Assembly: GCA_038501195.1 (NCBI GenBank)
Contig: JBBPUQ010000010.1
Span: 1,133,501-1,197,500, forward strand
Reading direction: 5' to 3'
From: Nemania diffusa
Taxonomy: Eukaryota; Ascomycota; Sordariomycetes; Xylariales; Xylariaceae
DNA: 64,000 nucleotides
Below are positions 49,801 to 61,969 of this stretch, piece by piece; position 1 is the first letter of the stretch, and the number at the start of each line of letters is the position of its first letter. Position numbers and translations under genes: made by a program. The notes below the pieces were generated by a model. That model was not told the origin of the DNA. It searched no databases and was given only the letters and a program-made list of their open reading frames with translations.

Positions 49801-50076
49801 ATTAAAACAATATAAATAATTTAATTATATAAAAGTTAAATTAATTAAATTATTAAAACTTAGTTTTTTTTTTTTTTTATTTAAAATAGTTAATTTATAT
49901 TAATTAAAAATAATAAATATGCTTTTTATATAGCTTTTTTTAAAAGTTTACTATATTTAAATATATATTTATATTATTTATTTATTATTTTTTTAAGCTT
50001 TAAATCTTTAGAAGTAATTTATATAACTGTGGTTAATTCTTTAAAGTGTGTAGTATGTGTTATATACTTTGTTTCA
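49801..50076. repeat. Right LTR of the outer element
   Basis: The first 220 bp are converted to A/T, while the last 50 bp keep G and C (for example TTAAAGTGTGTAGTATGTGT). It ends in CA at 50,076. Confidence 0.75.
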
Positions 50077-50081
50077 GTACT

Positions 50082-50539
50082 TGCAAAGATTGCTTGGTTC
50101 TGTGCTTTCCTAGCAGCATGCTTGTTAAGTCTTTGTATTAATGTAACAGTTATATTCACCAAAGTTAAGATCAAATAAAGGCTAGAGGGGATTTACTTGC
50201 AGCCTTTTATCATGCTAAACCGATAAACTTATCCTCCTATGAATTACTGCTGAAATTGCGTTTTTTCTTTTTCCATTGTTACCCTATCACTTTTAAATAT
50301 TCTCTGGGCGCTACACAGTATGAGATCTCTTATCAGCAATTTTAATAGTAAGCTTATTTATAACTGTTCATGTATTCATGTTTGAAAAACTCTTGAAGTT
50401 GTACGTAGTTATAAAAAGTGCTTAGATATTACAGAGCAGCTACTTATTGACGATGTAATTACAGAGCTAAACCGTTCATCTGAAGTCAAGTTACCAAAGG
50501 ATGCTATATATATTTTATTACATTCGACACTGGATACTG
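50082..50539. other. Non-coding flank right of the outer LTR element
   Basis: Base composition returns to normal within a few bases of the LTR end. A short minus-strand frame at 50,409-50,600 has no recognisable features and runs into the dispersed repeat. Confidence 0.45.
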
Positions 50540-50845
50540 GAACGGAGCGTGCAAAAAGTACACCGCACTCTACATAACTGGCCATGGCCATCTTAATCAC
50601 TTCTAGAGATTTGAGGGGAGAAAAACCAGTATTTTGTTAAAGCAATCGTATATTCGTGTTGTGGCTGATCCCCTAAGGGCCGGCACAACAACCTGTATGT
50701 GCCATCTATCTGGCCACCCTTCTTTTTAAAATCTACCCTCCGAGGCTAGCTAAATATAAAAGAAGAAGACGAACTAGGTCTGGCTGAGCTAATCAACCTA
50801 TCCCCCCTGTGACCGTATCACCCACACTGTCTCAACCCCTCAGAA
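50540..50845. repeat. Dispersed repeat, copy B
   Basis: It aligns with copy A over about 300 bp, including GGAGCGTGCAA, GCACTCTA, the shared 20-base CCATCTTAATCACTTCTAGA and CACACTGTCTCAA. Drift is mainly substitutions and small indels. It lies between the outer LTR element and the transporter remnant. Confidence 0.6.
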
Positions 50846-50958
50846 AGGGCCTCTGGGGCTAGTTGCCCAGCTAATAATGTGCGATGGGAGAGCACAACCG
50901 CACTCACCCACGAGACAATTTACCCCTCAGTGGTTTGCAGGGACTAGTGCGTCAGAAG

Positions 50959-52009
50959 TTAGTTGGATATATATTCAAAATCGTACTTAGAAATGGGTAT
51001 GCTTACCACAGCGAATTTGCTCTTCCCCCTGATATTTTCGCCGAAGAGTACCAAAACTAAAGGGACAAACGTGAGTACTGTTGCTATACCTCCGAGGAGT
51101 CCGCCGGAGGCATTTTCCCCTAGGTTTGTAATTAGGGCGGCACTAGCGAGTGGAAACAATCCGCCGAGAAGGTTGCGGCAAAATGACTGCGCCGCGAGCG
51201 CCGACGATGCGTAAGTTTGGTAAACATCGGTAAGGTAATTAAAAGTGGCAAGGTAAACGGAGTAAATGCCTACGGTAGCAATACCGATTGCAATAGCAGG
51301 TTGGATCCAGGGCGTAGAAGGATGAGCTAGGAAGCCAAAGAGATACTGCCCGAGAGGAACCAATACAGCAGTAAAGCAAGTCAAGTAAAGCCGGGATTCT
51401 AGGGAAGTGGCGGGAAACTTTTGACGAATGTAGTCCTAGGCCGTAGAGTCGGCCCTGGAACTTGCCGATGCGCGCCATTGTGGGTGTCTTAATAGACATT
51501 CCTGAAGGATGCCAATGGTCGTTCCGATGATGGCTCCAGCAACGATAGCCAAGAAGACAAGCCCGGACTCCTCAATGTCGAAATTTATTGTCGTTGGAAT
51601 ACAAGGGGACTAGATCCGAACGTTAGGTAAAGTAAACCCCATGCGAAAGCGACCCAGAGAGAGAAGAAAAATACGATAGGCTCCGTGCTAAGGAAGAAAA
51701 ATGGCCGGGAGAGCGACATCCGCACCATTGTGGCGATGGATGCTCGCTCCTCGTCCTCCTTCACCAACCACCGCACGCGCTTCAGTTTGGCCCCAGGCTT
51801 TCCCAACGGCGGCTTCGGCCCCTTTTCATCATCTCGGGTAGGTGGCTAAGTCCATAGTGACTACCGTTGAATCCACACACCGAATATTCCTTGTTTTTCC
51901 AGCTCGTCGTACCACTTATTAAGTGCTGCAGCCTTGCTTGACAAGATGACCGAGCCACGGCTTTCGTTGAAAGTGGTGAGGATGATGACCAGCAAAGCAA
52001 AGTCTGCAA
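50959..52009 (-). pseudogene. MFS transporter (DHA1 type), C-terminal half, broken
   Basis: The 3' half of a major-facilitator drug/polyamine-type exporter, cut from its 5' half by the insertion at 52,010. It starts IADFALLVIILTTF and contains WLVKEDEERASIA, PIVFFFSLWVAFAWGLLYLTFG, YSVYLATFNYLTDVYQTYAS and SALAAQSFCRNLLGG, matching helices about 6 to 12. It is not translatable: two in-frame TAG codons follow VWIQR at about 51,850-51,870; a one-base deletion shifts the frame after SSPLVF (about 51,600); and a further pair of shifts lies around GKFQGRLYG (51,430-51,470). Both TAGs could come from CAG by C-to-T change in a CpA context, as RIP would produce. The last frame ends at 50,959. Confidence 0.82.
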
Positions 52010-52011
52010 TA

Positions 52012-52053
52012 AGATAACCACCCCCCTCACGGGCCACACCCTCACGGGCCACC
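52012..52053 (+). repeat. Left terminal inverted repeat of the TA-TIR element
   Basis: 42 bp starting AGATAACCACC, GC-rich, with two direct copies of CCCTCACGGGCCAC. It differs from the right copy at one position (A versus G), a transition. GC content collapses within about 40 bp inward. Confidence 0.9.
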
Positions 52054-53473
52054 GCAACCACCCCAAAACGCTTATATAATCTCTCTTTAACACTTTTTAA
52101 TTGCTTTTTTAATTTTTTATCAATTATTTTTTTTTTATATTTATTTTAATTGTTTTTTTTTTTTTATTTATTTATACTAGCTACAAAGCAAAAAATTGCT
52201 ATATATATAACAATTTATAATATTAAATTTAAAATATTAGTTTATATAGCTTTTAAAAAATAAAAAGTTTTATAATTTTATATATAGTATTATTTTATTA
52301 ATATTTTTATTAAAAAATAATTTAATAAAAATTTATAAGTTTTATTTTTATTTTTTAAAACTAAATTAATTATTTAAATAATTAATTAAATTAAATTAAA
52401 CTATATATTTAGTTGTTTTAAATTTAAAACTATAATTTAATAAATATTTAATAGTTTAAATTTTTTTTACTATTTAAAATTTAATTAATATATTAAATTT
52501 TTAATTTAAAATAATTTTATAAAAATTTTTAAAATTAATATAATTAATTATAATAAAGTTAATAAAATAATAATAGTTAATATTAACTTTTTTTTTAATT
52601 AATTAAAAGTTTTAAAATTAATTAATATTTTTAAAAAATATTATTATAACATTAATAAAATTAAAATTAATTAAAATATTAGTTTTAATTATTAAGTTAT
52701 AATTAATAAAATTATTAAAAAATTTTTTAAAAAAAACATTAATTAAAATAAATAAATTATTACTTTTAAATATATTTTAACTAATAATAAAATATTTTTA
52801 CTATTTATAATTTTTAAAAATATTTATATATAAAATTAATAGTTTTTTTATTAAAATATAAATTTATAAAACAATTAATAGTTTTATTTAAGTTTTAAAA
52901 AATAAATTAATAATTTTATAGTTTTAATTTAAATTAAAAAAATATTTATTTTATATATAAAAATTTATTATAGCAATTAATAAATAATTTTAATATATAA
53001 TAGTTATAATTTATATATTAATAATAAATTTTTTTCACTTTATATAATTAATAAAATTTAATTTGTTTTTTATAAGTTTTATTATAGTTATATTATTTAA
53101 GCTTTAAATATTAATATATTTAATTTATTAAAAAAAAAGTTAAAAATATTAATTAAAAAAACTTTTAATATTTTTTAAAAAAAAAAACTTTTAAAATAAA
53201 AAGTTTTAAAAATTTACAAATTAATTAAAATAAAAATAATAAATATTAAAATAATTAAAAATATTTAAAAAACAGTTAAAATTTATTTAAAAAATTATTT
53301 AAAACTTTTATTTTTAAAACATATTATATTAAAAAAAAAAATAAGTTTAAAACTAAAAAATATATTTTTTAAATTTTTAAATAGTTTTAAATTTTAAATT
53401 TTTTTAAAAAAGTTTGTTTTATAAATTTTAAAATATTTTTTATAAATTAAAATTTTTAAAATATTAATTAAAA

Positions 53474-53653
53474 TATTATAAAATAAAAAAAACTATAAAT
53501 TAAATATAATATAATAAATAATATATAACTAATAATATATATTATATAAAATTAAAGCTTAAAAAAAAAAAGAATTTTTTTTAAAATATATATAAAATAA
53601 ATATATATAAATATATTAATACTTTTTTAAATTTTAGTTTTTAAATCTTAATA
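53474..53653. repeat. Left LTR-like repeat of the third element
   Basis: About 180 bp matching 60,497-60,675 in the same direction. The outer limit is where alignment stops, not a recognised terminus. Confidence 0.6.
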
Positions 53654-53873
53654 ATTATTTTTTTTTAATTTAAATTATTTTTAATTTAATTATAAAAATT
53701 AATTATAAATTAATTAATTAATTTATTAATTTAATTAATTAAAAATATAAACAATATATAGTTATATATAAATATTTAAATATTTTATAAATTATTAATT
53801 TTTAAAAATAATTTATATTTTTGCTAATATAGCTTTATATATAAACAAAAGTATATAAAACTATAAATTTATT

Positions 53874-53876
<3 letters not shown>

Positions 53877-53914
<38 letters not shown>
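53877..53914 (+). repeat. Poly-T homopolymer (38 T)
   Basis: An uninterrupted run of T inside the third element. It may be a RIP by-product of a pyrimidine tract; the length is prone to sequencing error. Confidence 0.85.
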
Positions 53915-56900
53915 CTTTTTAAATATTGTTTATTTTATTAACTTTTGCTTAATAAATTTTTTTTTATTATTTGTACTTATTTTTAAATCATTTTTATATA
54001 TTTTTTTTTTTTTTTTTATATTTTATTTATTATTATTGCTTTTAATATATTTTTTTATTGTTAAACTATTTATATTTACAACTATTAATTTAAATGTTAA
54101 AATATGTTTTAAATTATAATTGTTTTATTAATATATTATTTTTGTTTTAAATATTTTTATAATTTTTTTTAATTTAAAAATATTAAATTTTTAAAAATCT
54201 GCTGCTTTTTTAAAAATTTAAAAAGTTTTATATATAGTAACTATTAAAAAAACTATAATATTTACAAATTTATAAATAGTTTTATTTTTGTTTTAATTTT
54301 ATTTTATTATTAAAAAATTAATTGTTTATTATAATAGTTTTTAATATAGTTTATTTATATAAAATTTTAAAATTTAATATTAATTTATTTAATTTAAAAT
54401 AAAAAAATAACAACAATTTAAATAATATTATTATTTATAATAAAAAAAAGACTATATTTAATATATTTTAGTTTAATTTTATTATAAAATTATTAAAACA
54501 TAGTTTTATTTTTTAAAGTTTTTTTACTATGTTTTTTTTTTATATTATATTATTTTTTGCTTTATTAATAAAGTTTTTGTTATAAAAATAAACTGTTTTG
54601 TTTATATTTATTATTAATTTTAATATTAATTGCTAATTTTAAAATGCTATTATTAAATATTAATTTTTAATTTATTAATATAAAACTTTAATTTAATAAA
54701 TTATTACTTTTTTTATTGTTAATATTATAAATAAATTATTTTATTTATTTTTTACTTTTATTTTTAATTTAAATAAAACATTAATTAATATATTTAATAT
54801 TGCTATATTATTATATTTTATTTATAACTTTTTAATATTAATTATATAGTTTAATTTTTAATTATATATTATTTTATAAAAAAAATAAAAATAATTTATT
54901 ATAAAAATAATAGTAATATAAAATATTTTAAAGTTTATAAAAAATTTATAATATTTTAAAATGTTTTTAAATTTATTTTTTAAATTTTTTAACAAAATTT
55001 TATATATAGTTTATTAATAAAATATAAATTATTATTTAAAAAAATAAGTTCGATTTTTATTATATAAACTTTTTTATAAAAGTTTTAATTTATTTTATTT
55101 TATTAGCTTTTTTAATAATTTTAAACAATTAATTAAAAAGTTTTTTTAATAGTTTTAATATATTTTTATTATAATATAATAAGTAGTTTTTTTTATAATT
55201 TTACTAGTTTATTTTTTTTATATTTTTTTTTTTTAAAGTTTATAATAATTTTAGTAATAAATATATTAATAATTAATATTTATTAATTATATTTAATTAG
55301 CTAACTTTTTTATTTAATTTTATAAATATATTTTTTTATTATATTTTTTATTTTTTATTTTATATTATTATTTTTTAAATTAAATATAAATAATTTATTT
55401 ATATTATTAGCTTTTTAAAGTTTTAATAATTAAATAAAAAATATATTATAAAAATAAATATATTATATAAAAAAACAAAATAATAAATTTATAAACTAAT
55501 TTTATTAATAATTTTAAATAATTTAATATATTTAAAAATTAATTTATAATAATATTTTTTAAACTTAAAATATTTAATTAATAAAACAATTAATTAATTT
55601 ATTTTATAATTTATTAATTTATATTTATTATTATAATATTTTATTTAGTTTTTAATTATATTTTATTATTGTTTTATTAATTTATTTTTAATAGTTTTTA
55701 ATTTATTTAATTAATTTTATATTATTAATATTTTTTTTAAAATAAAATTATTTTTAATAAATAATTTAAATTTTAATATATAGTTATATAAAGTTTTAAA
55801 AAATAAAATATTAATAATTAAATTAATTATTAAATTTATAATAAAAAAAGTTTAAAATAATAATTAAAGCTAATTAATTTATTTATTAAAAATAAAATAT
55901 TTTAAATAATATTTAATTGTTTAATTTATATATTTTGTTTAATTGTTAGTTTTAAAATAAAATATAATTAAATAATATTTTTTAACTTTAATATAATAAC
56001 ATAAATTAAATTAAAAATTATTAATAAATATAAAGTTTTAATTAATAATTATTTTAATAAAACTTTTAAATTTATATATTATTTTTTAATAAAATAAAAT
56101 AGCTAATTATATAATTGTTATAATAATATAAATAAATAATAAATATATTAATTTAATAAATTAATTTATAATTACTAATATAAAATTTATATAACTGCTT
56201 TTATAAAAAGTTTTTAATAAATTAATTATAAAGTTTATAAATAGTTTTTATATAAATTTAATAAATATTAATAAATTATTTAATTTATTATATTTTTAAT
56301 AATATTTTATTTTAAATTTAAAACAAATAATATAATTTTTTATATAGTTTTATATATTATATTTTAAGTTTTATTAATAAAACTTTTTTTAAAAAAGTTT
56401 TAAAATATATTTTTAATTAAAATAATTTATAAAAAAATTATTATAATATAATTTAATTAATTAAAAATAAATTAATTTTTTAAAAAATATATAAACTTTT
56501 TTATTATAAAAAATTAAAAAATTTTAAATTAACTATTAACTTTTTATAGCTAAATTGTTTTTAATTTGTTTTAAAATTTATTAATATTTAAATTTTTTTT
56601 TTTAAATGTTTTAAATTAATAATTTAAAACTTTAATTAACTTTTAAATTTTAAATATTTTTTTTTATAATTATTATTTATATTTATATATATATAATTAA
56701 TTAAATAAAAATTAATTGTTTAAAAAAATAATATTTAATATAAATTTTTTTAACTAATATTTTTAAATATTAATTTTTAATAATTATATACTATATAATA
56801 ATTTTTTTTTTAATATAAAAAAAAGATTTATATTAAAAAATATATTATTTATATAATTAAAATAGCATAAAAAAAACTTAGTTTTATTTTGTTTTTTTTT

Positions 56901-59900
56901 TTTATATTTAATAATAAAATTAAAAAAAACTAAATAAATATATTATTAAGTTTATTTTTTATTTAGTTTTAATATTTTTATAAAAGTTTAAAAATTATTA
57001 TAATTAATTAATATTTTAATAAATAATTTGTTTTTTTTATAAATAATAATATTAATATTTAAAGCTTTTAATAATAATTAATATTTTTTTATTTAATATA
57101 TTTTAGTTTAATTTTTAATTAAAAAAACTTTTAAAAATAAAATAAAACTAGTTATTATTATTTTTAATTATTATTTTATAATAAACTATTTATAAATATA
57201 GCTTTAAATATATTAATTTTTATTAATATTTATTTTTTAAAGTTAAAATATATAAAAAAAATAGTTTATTTAAATAAATTTTATAATTGTTTAAAAATAT
57301 ATTTTTTTAAATTATTTAAAAAAATTTGACTTTTTTTTATTTTAATTATATTTTTTTTTAAATATTAATATAATAAAATAATAACTAAAAAGTATTTTTT
57401 AATAAAACAGCAATAAAAATTATAAAATTTTAAAAATTATTATAGCTTATAATAAAAACTAAAAAAAAGTTATTTTTTAATATTATTAATTTATAAAAAG
57501 TTTATTTTAATTTTTTTATTTAAAATAATATAACTTAAAAATTTTAATTTATATTAATAAAATTAATATTTAAAAAGTTTAATATATAATTTAGCTTTTT
57601 AAAATTTTATAATAATATTTTAAATATAATTTATATATAAATTTTTATTTAAAAAATAAATAAATATATTATTAAAATATATTATATAAAAAATATTTAA
57701 AATATTATTAAATATTTTTTATATATAATTTTAAAAAGTAATAAAAATATTATATAAATTTATAAATATAATTAAAAATTTATAATATTTATAATATATA
57801 TAAAATATTATTTTTTATTTATTTTTTTTTTAAATTTATATATAATAATAAATATTTTTAAAATTAATGTTTAAAAATATTTTTATATATGTAATTTTAT
57901 TTAATATTTTTAAAATAAATAAAAAAATAAAGCGATTTTTATATAAAACTTTGTTAAATTTTTTATAATTAATATAAAAATATAAAGTTTTATTTTTTTT
58001 AAATATAAAAAATATTAATGTTTTTATAAAACTTTTTAATTTTTTTATTTTTTTATTTTTTATTATTTTTTATAACTAATTTTTTAGTTTTTATAATTTA
58101 TTTTAAACTAAAAAATAAATAAAATAATAAAATATTGTTATATTTTTTTATAAATTAATTAATAAGTTGTTTTAATAAATATAAAAAAATATATTAAAAT
58201 TAAAAATATTAAAAAATTTAAATAAGTTTTAAAACTTTTTTTAAATTAAATTAAAATTTATAAAAATTAATTTTGTTTTTATTTTTTTAAAAAATAAAAA
58301 CTTAAATAAAATAATAATTATTTAATAATATTTTTTATTTTAATAAGTTTATATAAACTTTTAAAATAATAACAATTTAAAATATTTTTATTTAAAACTA
58401 AAAAATTATTAATTTAAGTTTAAATTTAATATAACTTTTTTACTTTTTAAAATTAATTAAAATAATAATATTAAACTTTTTTTTAATTAATTATTATATA
58501 ATATTATAATATATATATATTAAATTATATAAATAACTTTTTATTAATTAATTAATTTATAAAAAATTTAATAAATTTTATATATATTTAAACTTTTTTA
58601 ATTTATAATTTATAATTTATAAAATTTATAAAAAGTTTTTTATAATTTATAATATAAAATAAAAATATAATTAATATAATTATATTTAATATAAAAGTTT
58701 AAATTAATATATATTTTTAAAAATAATTTATTTAAACTAAATATATATATTAAATAAAAAATATAAAAATATCGAAAAAATAAAATAAATAATTAATATT
58801 TATTTTTAAATTTTATTATAAAACTTAAATTTATTTTTTGTTTTTTAAATTAAAATTATTATAATTTTTTAAAATAAATCAATAAAAAAAAACAGTTTAT
58901 TTTAAATAATAAAAATTATTAAATTTTTTTTTAATAGTTTAAATTTTTTAAATAATTTATTTTTAAAACTATTTATTAAAATATTAATTAATATAATATT
59001 TTATTTTATTATAAAAAAAACAAATTATAAAGTTTTAATTTTTTAATAATTATTAATTTAAATTTAAATAATATTTAAATTTATTTTTTAAAAGTTTTTA
59101 TAATTTTTTAACTTTATATTTATTTTTTAGTTTATTAAATCGATATATTTAATATTTTAAAATTTAATAACTTATTAATTTAAATTAAAAATTTTAATAT
59201 TAAAAATTTTATAACTTTTTAAAATAATAATTTTTATAATAATTTTTATTAATTATATATAAATTTTACAATTATAAAAAATTATAATAAAAATAATAAT
59301 ATTATAAAAGTTTTATATAAAATTTATAATAATTTCAATTATAATTTATATATAAATTTAATTATTATTATATTTTTTTTTTTAATTTTTATTTATTAAT
59401 TTTTATTAATATATTATTATATTAACTATATTTTTTTAAATAATAAATAAAAAGTTATAAAAATTTATTATTTTTTTTTTTAAAAAAATTAAATAATTTT
59501 TAATAAAAAAGTATAACTTTTTTATTATTAATTTTTTTTAATTTTTACTTTTCGATTTAAATTAAATAATAATTAAATTATTTAAAATATTAATTTAAAA
59601 ATTAATAAATATATTTTAATTATATATTTATATTTATTTTTAAATATATTAACTATTATATAAAAGTTTTTATTTATTTTAAAAATATATTTTAATTATA
59701 TTAATATTAAAGTTATTTTATTTTTAAAAATTTTTTAAATAAGTTTTAATATTTGTTTTTATAATTTTAATTTATTTTATTAATTATATATACAATTTTA
59801 TTTATTAAATAACTAAATTTATATTTAAAACTATTAAATATAAACTTTAATTTTTTAATTTATTTAATTTATTTATTATATATAAAATTTAAAATTAATA

Positions 59901-60496
59901 ATTTATATTTAAATTTAATTAATTAATTAAAATTTATATTATTGTTATAATTTAATTTAAATTTGTTATATTTTTATTAATAATTTATATATATAAAAAA
60001 TTTAATTATGTTATTATTATTAAAAAATATAAAAATAATATTATAATTATATTATTAATATATTTTAAAAATCAAGCATTAATAAAAAAAAACCGATTGT
60101 TTAAAGTTTTGCTGTTTTTTGCAGTTAATAAAATTATTAGTTTTTTTTTTTTTTAAAAAAAAATTGTTTTTAGTATAATTTTAAATCGAAAATTATATAA
60201 TTTAATAATATATTAATTTTATTTATTTTATTTAAGTTTTAATTAATAATTTTTTATTTATATTTTTGTAAAAGCTTTTTATAAAGCTAATATATTAATT
60301 AATAGTTTAAAAATAATAGCAAAAATAAAAAATTAAGCTTTTTTAAAAAAAATTTAAAATTAAAATTAATTTAAAATATTTTTATTATTATTTTAAATAA
60401 TATTTAATTTTATTATATTTATAAATATAATAAACCTTTTAAAATATTAAAATATTATTTTATATTATAAATAACTTTAAATAAAAGCTTTAAAAT

Positions 60497-60675
60497 TATT
60501 ATAAAATAAAAAAAACTATAAATTAAATATAATATAATAAATAATATATAATTAATAATATATATTATATAAAATTAAAATTTAAAAAAAAAAAAATCTT
60601 TTTTAAAATATATATAAAATAAATATATATAAATATATTAATACTTTTTTAAGTTTTAGCTTTTAAATCTTAATA
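60497..60675. repeat. Right LTR-like repeat of the third element
   Basis: Matches the left repeat at an offset of 7,022-7,023 bp. It retains a few more G and C near its right end (AGTTTTAGCTTTTAAATC), consistent with less mutation at the outer edge. Confidence 0.6.
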
Positions 60676-61110
60676 TAAAAACTAAAAATTAAAAACTTTA
60701 AAACAATTAATTTATTATAAAAGCTACTTTTTAAAAAAGCTTTAAAAGTTTTAAATAAATAAACTAATAATATTATTAATTTATAATTAAAAATCAACTT
60801 TTTAAAAGCTAAAATTATTAAATTTATTATTAAATATTATTAATTAATTAAATTTATATTAAAATTACAATTTATATAAATAGCTAATATTTAAAAAGCT
60901 AAAAAAAAGCTTAAATTAAAAATAATTTATAAAAATAAAACAATTAATTACAACATTTTTAAAAAACTTAATACTACAAAAAAAAGTTTAATTAAAAATA
61001 TTAGTAAAAAAAAAAACTGTATAACAGTTAAAAATACTAATTAAAATTGAATTATATAGATTATTAGCTATTTTAAAGGCTTTAGATTGAAGAGGGTGGT
61101 TTTGGGGCTA

Positions 61111-61152
61111 GGTGGCCCGCGAGGGTGTGGCCCGTGAGGGGGGTGGTTATCT
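61111..61152 (-). repeat. Right terminal inverted repeat of the TA-TIR element
   Basis: The reverse complement of the left TIR with one mismatch. On the plus strand it ends GGGGGGTGGTTATCT directly before the TA target duplication. It contains the paired GTGGCCCG(T/C)GAGGG motif twice. Confidence 0.9.
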
Positions 61153-61154
61153 TA

Positions 61155-61969
61155 ACCTGATGCCAAAACACCCACTTCCATTGGTTCGGCGCATGGCTTA
61201 CAATGAACGAGTTCAACAGGGGCCCCAACCCCGTACCCAAGAGTACAAATCCGCTGAACAGAGCCATGGGCGTGTTGCGATCTTCCTTGCGGAAGACGTC
61301 TGAAATAACGCCCGCAACCAACGTGCTGAAGACGCTACCGCCGACGCCCACGAAGAAACGCGCGATTAGCATACCAGTGAGGCTGGTGACGACGCCGCAT
61401 ACGGCCTGGAATAACGTCAGGATGACGCCCGCGACCGCGAACACGGGATATCGCCCGTGTACCTCGGAGAAAGGAGCCAGAGCCATAGGCGCTAGGGCAA
61501 AGCCGAAACAGAAAGTCGTAACGCCGACCTCGGTGGCCAAGGTGGTGGTATGTAACTCGTTCGCAATGAAGGGGGCAGCCGGCGAGTAGGCTCCCGTGGC
61601 ATAGGATGCAAGGAACGTAGCAACACACGACAGGACAACGATGACATTTTTGCGCGATTTGGGCCAGTCCAGGGGGTTAGGGAAACCCACGAGATCAGGA
61701 GTAGGCGATACTGGGGCTTCATCGGAGGGAGGGAGATCGGCTCGAAAAGCTGGGATAGGGATCGGCGTGTTAAAGGTCAAGTAAAGGTACTCAATAGTCG
61801 TCACGTCGTCAAGTGCTGGGAGGATCTCGTCGGAGAGAAAAGCTCCTGTATCATCCTTATCCTCCGCCATCACAGATACAGTGCCAAGTGTATCATCACT
61901 TTCGCCCACCAAATCAGGCTCCAGAGAGAGAAAAGCCAAACTAGGCTTGTCATGGTTCGTAGAGTTCAC
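61155..61969 (-). pseudogene. MFS transporter (DHA1 type), N-terminal half, cut by transposon
   Basis: The 5' half of the gene whose 3' half is at 50,959-52,009. The first in-frame ATG is at 61,870; the frame stays open and protein-like up to a GTG at 61,969, so the true start may be lost, or lie on an upstream exon. A soluble N-terminal tail of about 100 residues leads to NPLDWPKSRKN, the entry motif of fungal DHA1 exporters. Helices about 1 to 5 follow, with EVHGRYPVFAVAG as motif A and a glycine-rich LLGTGLGPLLNSF. The coding sequence stops at WVFWHQ where the transposon enters. No internal stop or shift is visible in this half. Relatives export drugs, polyamines or fungal metabolites across the plasma membrane. 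Confidence 0.85.

Larger units (their letters stand above)
30790..50081. mobile_element. RIP-degraded LTR retrotransposon (outer element)
   Basis: Direct repeats of about 275 bp lie exactly 19,011 bp apart without any indel (30,790-31,065 and 49,801-50,076). Their differences are C/T or G/A transitions. The right copy ends in TTTGTTTCA, then GTACT; the left copy is preceded by AATACT, so a 4-5-bp target duplication (ATACT/GTACT) is possible. The left terminus does not start with TG, so that edge is unsettled. The interior is almost pure A and T, has no surviving frame, and contains a second LTR element. Removing that leaves about 13.4 kb, which may hide further nested pieces. The family cannot be named. 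Confidence 0.75.
53474..60675. mobile_element. LTR-like element nested in the TIR transposon
   Basis: Two direct repeats of about 180 bp (53,474-53,653 and 60,497-60,675) share long identical runs such as ACTATAAATTAAATATAATA and TCTTAATA, with mostly transition differences and one or two single-base indels. The span of 7.2 kb suits an LTR retrotransposon. Everything is AT-converted, so TG/CA ends and target duplication cannot be confirmed. A poly-T run of 38 lies inside. Confidence 0.6.
52010..61154. mobile_element. TIR transposon with TA target duplication, inserted in the MFS gene
   Basis: The element spans 52,012-61,152, flanked by TA on both sides (52,010-52,011 and 61,153-61,154). The ends are inverted repeats of 42 bp with one mismatch, beginning AGATAACCACCCCCC. 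Removing the element and one TA restores the transporter reading frame (Q-V-I-A-D across the site), which proves the boundaries. TA duplication with TIRs points to the Tc1/mariner superfamily (Fot1/Pogo group in fungi). It holds an LTR-like pair 7.2 kb apart; without it the core is about 1.94 kb, as expected for Fot1-type elements. The interior is almost pure A/T, so no transposase can be read. Confidence 0.88.

Noticed and set aside
30850..50030. Possibility that the AT-rich blocks are mitochondrial DNA or centromere
   Set aside because: The blocks have LTR pairs and target duplications with transition-only differences and no mitochondrial genes, so RIP-mutated transposons explain them better; a centromeric position cannot be excluded from this window alone.
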